Shown: positions 58,901 through 64,000 of the stretch, piece by piece
How the letters are laid out: the number at the start of each line of letters is the position of its first letter
How positions within the stretch are numbered: position 1 is the stretch's first letter
Assembly (NCBI GenBank): GCA_037954325.1
Contig: JBBMNZ010000026.1
Coordinates: 4,777,501 to 4,841,500 of the forward strand
DNA length: 64,000 nt
Reading direction: 5' to 3'
Origin: Fistularia commersonii
Lineage: Eukaryota; Chordata; Actinopteri; Syngnathiformes; Fistulariidae
Program-made: the position numbers and the translations under genes
The notes under the pieces: model-generated
Databases searched by the model: none
Told to the model about the DNA's origin: nothing
What the model saw: the letters and a program-made list of their open reading frames with translations, nothing else

Positions 58901-61900
58901 TTATGAAAACAAAAAAAATGCAATTTGGTTAGTCAAATTCTGTATCCCTATTTTTGACATGATATTTCAGGTGGAAGATATGTTATGAATATATTACCCT
59001 GCCCTACCAGTTCTTGGTTGGGAAATAAATTATGGCGTCCATCACATTATATGCCCTTCCCCAATAACATTCAGATTTGGCTCATCCCCGATTATAGGTA
59101 TGAGACTTCTTTTTGTCAATGAGGCTTACGAGTTGGGTTTTGGAATATGACATCAAGTCTTATTCCTGTGGATTTATCGTGTGAAACACATACATTTATT
59201 TTGTTACATGTACTGGAAGCAAAGTATCTATTGGCTATATTAACTACCCCAAAGCTGAGTATGAATGCATTTGTTTGCACAGATGCCTGATAAATTTGAA
59301 CATCTACATCACCATGCCTCCATGATTTATCATTTGTGCTCCACCGGACCCAATCCTTCCCCAATTGTGTGATTTAAAATATCACAAGGTGTACCTTAGT
59401 TCAGGACATGTGATTTGAAGTATCCAGTCTGTTATTTGTCGCTCCTCAATGCTGAACTGATATGTTAGAGCATTTTCAAGTGAATTTCCTTTTTACACTA
59501 TACCCTTTTTTTGGCCTTCCACATGGACCAAGATGCAACACTTCCATTGCCTGGAAACCTGTTATTGAACTTTAGATTTGTCATTGTATTTGTAGACCAC
59601 AATTTGAGTCCTTTTCACACACATTTATTTAATAGTAATTGCTATATAATTGTTTTGGGGAGATTTTATTCTTAGAATGCATCTGCTAGCATGAAGAAAA
59701 TGTGCCATGATAAACCCACACCAAAGGGCCACTGTCAATCAAAACATCCACAGTTATGATAGGATGTCAAAAAGTGTGACTCAAACAATAGGACAAACGT
59801 GTTGTTATTAGATGAGCTATTGTTTTCATTTCATGAAATATCAGATAATTTTGACTCCTAATGGGGAAAAGGATTACACTGCAGTCATGGCAGAAATAAA
59901 ATAATGAGGCAGCACTGCAAATACTGAAGTAGCAGTAATGACTAAATGATACAAATAAAAAGTAGAATAAATTAGTAATACTATAAGAAATTGATGGAAA
60001 TCCTTAAAATACTTCTACAAGCCCCAAATATACCTAGTTTTTTCCCACTCAGGCCATGATTATATTCTGTATTCTCTATGTGATCGACTCTATGAGGCCG
60101 TGAAGAACTGTCAAGCAACAGACCAAATCCGAGTTGAATCTTGAAGTGCTCAAAGCTATTAAACTTGGTTGCTCCTGGGGCTTTGTTTGTTTTAATTGTT
60201 CTTGATAGCTGTTTGTGTATAAACAGCTATTTTGTCATTCCAGCTGGACTCGATTGAATTTTCGAATATTTTTCAAGCACAATTGCTATTCTGCTGTTCT
60301 GACATGGGTGACTATCAAGAGATTTTTTTATGATGTTACTGAAGTTATCTGTTCTTGTTGCTGGTTTTTGAAGTTGAGAGCTTTTACTTTGCTCTGAGTG
60401 GAACTCCCAACAGAGGTCAGTTAGTCTCAATGTAGGTCTGTGTGCAAGAAATATGGATAAAGATGATTAATTGATTTGACAACAAATATTCATCCATCTC
60501 TGTCTATCAAATGGCTAGATATTGACAGCAAATACTTGAAAGACCAATTCTCCTTCTTTTAACATTTCTACATCTGCATCATATAAGCATGGAGGCTTGT
60601 GGTTTGCACTTCTCTTCAATTACTTCATTATCTAGGACTGTTCCTGGTGTCAGTGGTCTTGGTCTGTTGAAACTATAATAGAATATTCTTTATTAATTTT
60701 ACCTTGTAACTGCAGTTATTGACCTCCACTTTTATTTGCCTATATCACACAGTTCGACAGTATTTGAGACAAACATCTGTATGAGACTGGCCTTTAAGGA
60801 ACTTACACGCAAGAGACCCCAAGGGATTAGTGTGTAAATAAATAATACAACAGTACAGCATGTTAATGCACACTTCTGAATTATTCTTGTGGCCATGGTA
60901 GGGGCTGGTTGAAAAGGTCTCATGTATTTGCTTGTTGGGTCAAAAATACATTTCATAAATGGTCGTGCCTGGGTGAAACATAACAGAACTGTTTACAAAG
61001 AAAACCTAGATAATTAAGAGTTAAGACAGAGCGATTTCTGAAGGGATTTTGGGCAGTAATATTACAATGGTTTTTCAGTGTTGATCAGTCCGCTTAATGG
61101 TACTTCCATCCACCTGTTGTTGAAATTTTCAATAGGCTATACAAGCAGTGCAGTAGCAGATACTGTTTGTGAAACACCAAGAGGATGCTGACTTCTTGCC
61201 TTATATATTTCCTGGAAATACCTCCTCAGATGTCTTGAAACTGATCAGTGCAACTGTAGCCTACACAAGGAGCAGGTAAGGCAGGTAAAAAAAACAAAAC
61301 AAAAACCTGCTCTGCTCCAAAGATGTTGCATTGCGGATGTGCCTGTTGTATGTTTGCTTTTTCCAGTTGTTGGTTGAGTGTGTGGGACAACCAACAGGAC
61401 ATGGGGATTGTATCGTTCTATTTACAGGTCCAATGAGATGTGTTTTTGGAGGGCAACAGCAGCCACAAAGTTCCAAAAATAGAAATTCAGCATGTGTCGG
61501 CTAAAATTTTATTCACGTTGAATACATGGGAAACACTGAATAAACAGTTTTCAGTTTTGCTTTTTGTCTGATTTGTGATTATATTAAGGTTCAGGCAGTT
61601 CGAGACGAAACACTTAAGTCCAGTGTCATTGCCTACAAGCATTGCACCTAGGCAGGATGCGTTTGCCTTTCCTAATTCTGTTATGGGTGGATTCATCACT
61701 GAAGGATACGTAAACTACTGTACTCTTCATATAGAATTGTTACGTGGGAGATCGCTTATCGTCAGAATGCTGTCGATCCAATGGCACGTTCATGTTCGGC
61801 TTGCCTTGACATTACACAGTCTTGCTGTTGTTTAGTAGAAGACGATTAACTTGAATTTTTTCCACCTTTATTTGTGCTTGGGATCAGCAGAAAATCCCTT

Positions 61901-64000
61901 TATCTCAGCTTCCTTAAGTTTATTTTACAAAAGAGACAACTTACAGATTTGTGTTCACTTGTATACCTGGAATCTTATCTGGCAGCTACATGTTTCTGAA
62001 AAACATCAAGACACTGCTAAACTTTTAATTGATATTGTTATGATGCATATGGAGTCATTCGAGTGGGGCTTTTGATGTGAAAAATTAATATTTGTCTCTG
62101 CATAAAAAATAGAAACGTCAGGACTATCTTACGAGTGAGTTTCTGTACTGTTGCCCTGCAGTTGCAATATAGTCACATATTCACTCCTTCATGTTAAAAA
62201 CATAGTGTCGAAAGACACTGCTGCCCTAAACAGCAGGACTGAGGCATCACTTCAGCATCAAAAAGTGAAAACTCACTAGAGAGTACATAAAAATCTATAT
62301 ACATGGTGTCAAGCCAAACAGAAATTTGTGTGTGAATTTAATCTACATTAGTATACCTTACCCTATGTTTTAAAGACAGATGGAAAATGTTATCATTAAT
62401 TTATAAAACTCAAGTGCACTACTGGTATGTTTTAAGTAGCAGTTATGTTGTCATTTTCAGTTAGGTTTCCCTTTGGAACTAGAGACAAAAATCTAGGCAC
62501 AGTGTGATTAACCAAATAATTTTAATTTTTTGAGTTAGTTTTGGTTATTTTTTGGAAGATTAAAGTATTTTTGATGCCCCTAAAATATTTATAGTTGTAT
62601 ATATAGTTATATACCAGTAGCAGAAGTTAATTGTCGAGGATTTGTATCAGTGAATTTTGAAGTTGTATTTTGTGATGATGTATTTGGTAGTGTATTCCAG
62701 GGTATGTCAGAAACAATATTGGCTTTGCCATGTACTCCTTTTCCAAATTTCTTTGGCTACACAAAACCTCAATGTTTTGCATAGTTGGTTGCCATTAGCT
62801 CTGTATTTAGATAAAAAAAAAAGTTTGCTAGGCACTGCCAACTCAGTGACTATTTCAGGCTCTGGACCAGACATGGATACTAATATTGGCTCATTTAAGG
62901 TGCCAGTCCAAGGCTAGTGTGTAACTGCTGTGTATAGTTTTAACCAGATGGAGAAAATCCATACATTTCCAAATTTCAAGTGGAACAGCAGAGGTTGCCG
63001 TGTGTTATATCCTTATTTTGGCCTAGATATTGAACAGGATTTGATCATCAGCATCTTTGTCAACGTAACAAGGTTCTGACTGAAAATTATCAATTGGTGT
63101 GTTGCTCAGAGTATTTTGTTGATTGTGTTATTGTTTGTGTGTATCTGTTGATTGAAAATGATATCCAATGTTGTGATTCTGCCTCAAAATAGTATAGAAT
63201 TTTGATTGCAGTGTGCTGTTCACTGCTGAAAACTTTGACTGCACGCTATTCTCTTCCCTTGCTTGTTTTCCTCCATCTGTTTAGAGATTTACTGGCACAG
63301 CAGATTTTTAAGGCAAGGTGAATGTAACCACAGGATTAGCAGTGGCAGCAGAAACCCTCAGAATTAGTGTAATTTTCATGACAGTTGTTTTTGTTTAGGA
63401 TTGTGATGAATCCTGGAAACCACATTTAAAGCAAACCTGGATGGCTCTGGGACCTACACATCTGATATTTAACCAATCTGTGAGGCTAGGCAGCTCATTT
63501 AGGAAGCGCTGGTTCATGTGCCTAGTGTCCAACACATGACATTCCATTAATTTCAGCCCATGCTGCTTTGATTGATGTCATCAGTTTTGCAGATATTACA
63601 TTTACCGTTGCAGTCATTTGTCCTCGTGAATTGAAACTGTCTTTGCCAATCTCTGCATCGTTACTTAGTTGTGGACTGTGCATGTTATTGATGTCATAGT
63701 TTTGCAATGCACAATTAACAGAAAACCGTGCAGGCTTTGATGAGAAAAATTGATATGAATGGAGGTCCATGATTCTGATGCCCAATGTAATAAAAAACGG
63801 TGGTCCTTACCAGAAGCTGGTTATTGATTCCTAGTTATGAATTCTAGTTTCTACTACAAGCTACCAAGTCGCTTATCCGTTTGCTTTCATTGGCTCTTGT
63901 TAATATTTCCTTAATCTCGTGGTCATACTTGGTGAATTGAATCTGATTTCAGTTTATATCAATCATGAATGACATTTATAATAAAAACTCAAGGAATGAC
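55977..64000 (+). other. nipbl: Probable nipbl intron 1 (no coding exon found)
   Basis: About 8 kb without a recognisable exon. I looked for the conserved nipbl start (MNGDMPHVPITTLAG) in this stretch and did not see it. The first 0.6 kb is CpG-containing, the rest is A/T-rich unique sequence with a poly(T) at 57469-57481. An unexplained frame at 56648-56899 is listed separately. Confidence 0.4.
56648..56899 (+). CDS. Unidentified 83-codon hydrophobic frame
   Basis: The frame contains a long hydrophobic segment (LVRALVLCFGLHEPLAGPIL, then VLIATCFGNVL), a short charged stretch (ENELRRARVIQQ) and a second hydrophobic end. It lies in the CpG-containing region after the putative nipbl first exon. 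No family is recognised, there is no splice support, and it may be chance. Confidence 0.12.
   Translation: MLMSPVAEIASMLSLSGLVRALVLCFGLHEPLAGPILVLIATCFGNVLTENELRRARVIQQIAISWTFSSFYYGFVLGYLVRN

Noticed and set aside
57000..64000. First coding exon of nipbl
   Set aside because: The conserved N-terminal peptide was looked for and not found, so only the noncoding first exon is proposed.

Overview
The window is nuclear DNA from a ray-finned fish, most likely a percomorph teleost with short introns. The sequence shows vertebrate intron-exon genes with GT-AG junctions, many (CA)n/(TG)n microsatellites, a Tc1/mariner transposon end, and several degenerate interspersed repeats of types I recognise as common in fish. 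No bacterial, viral or CRISPR content was seen. All gene identities come from joining exons by eye and comparing with remembered vertebrate proteins; no database search was run.

Four genes could be rebuilt completely, with every exon junction in frame. (1) naa35 (+, 3140-10241, 22 coding exons, 724 aa), the auxiliary subunit of the NatC N-terminal acetyltransferase. (2) golm1 (-, 14580-17161, 9 coding exons, 399 aa), a Golgi type II membrane protein. (3) lmbrd2 (-, 21099-28885, 17 coding exons, 675 aa), a multipass LMBR1-family membrane protein. (4) slc1a3 (+, 41144-52931, 9 coding exons, 536 aa), the glial glutamate transporter EAAT1/GLAST. naa35 and golm1 converge, while golm1 and lmbrd2 run in the same direction. 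A tRNA-Ala(CGC) gene lies alone at 30524-30595.

From about 55.5 kb onward there is a promoter-like, CpG-containing region with an ETS-type site and a good splice donor at 55977. By synteny (slc1a3 is followed by NIPBL in mammals) this is probably the noncoding first exon of nipbl, and 56-64 kb would be its first intron. No nipbl coding exon was found.

The remainder is intergenic or intronic: 0-3 kb (a Ser/Leu/Pro-rich reading frame of unknown origin, then the naa35 promoter region), 10.3-14.5 kb (3' UTRs and the Tc1 remnant), 29.6-40.4 kb (tRNA, two unexplained minus-strand candidate exons, repeats) and 43.3-49.3 kb (slc1a3 intron 2). The genes do not form one pathway; they are ordinary housekeeping, secretory and neural genes. 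Their order joins blocks that lie on human 9q21 and 5p13, the two regions that are together on the bird Z chromosome. I found no convincing undescribed system. The best second-look items are a lost furin site in golm1, a long CA repeat touching a lmbrd2 splice donor, a GC-AG intron, a G22 run in lmbrd2 pre-mRNA, and two unidentified candidate exons.
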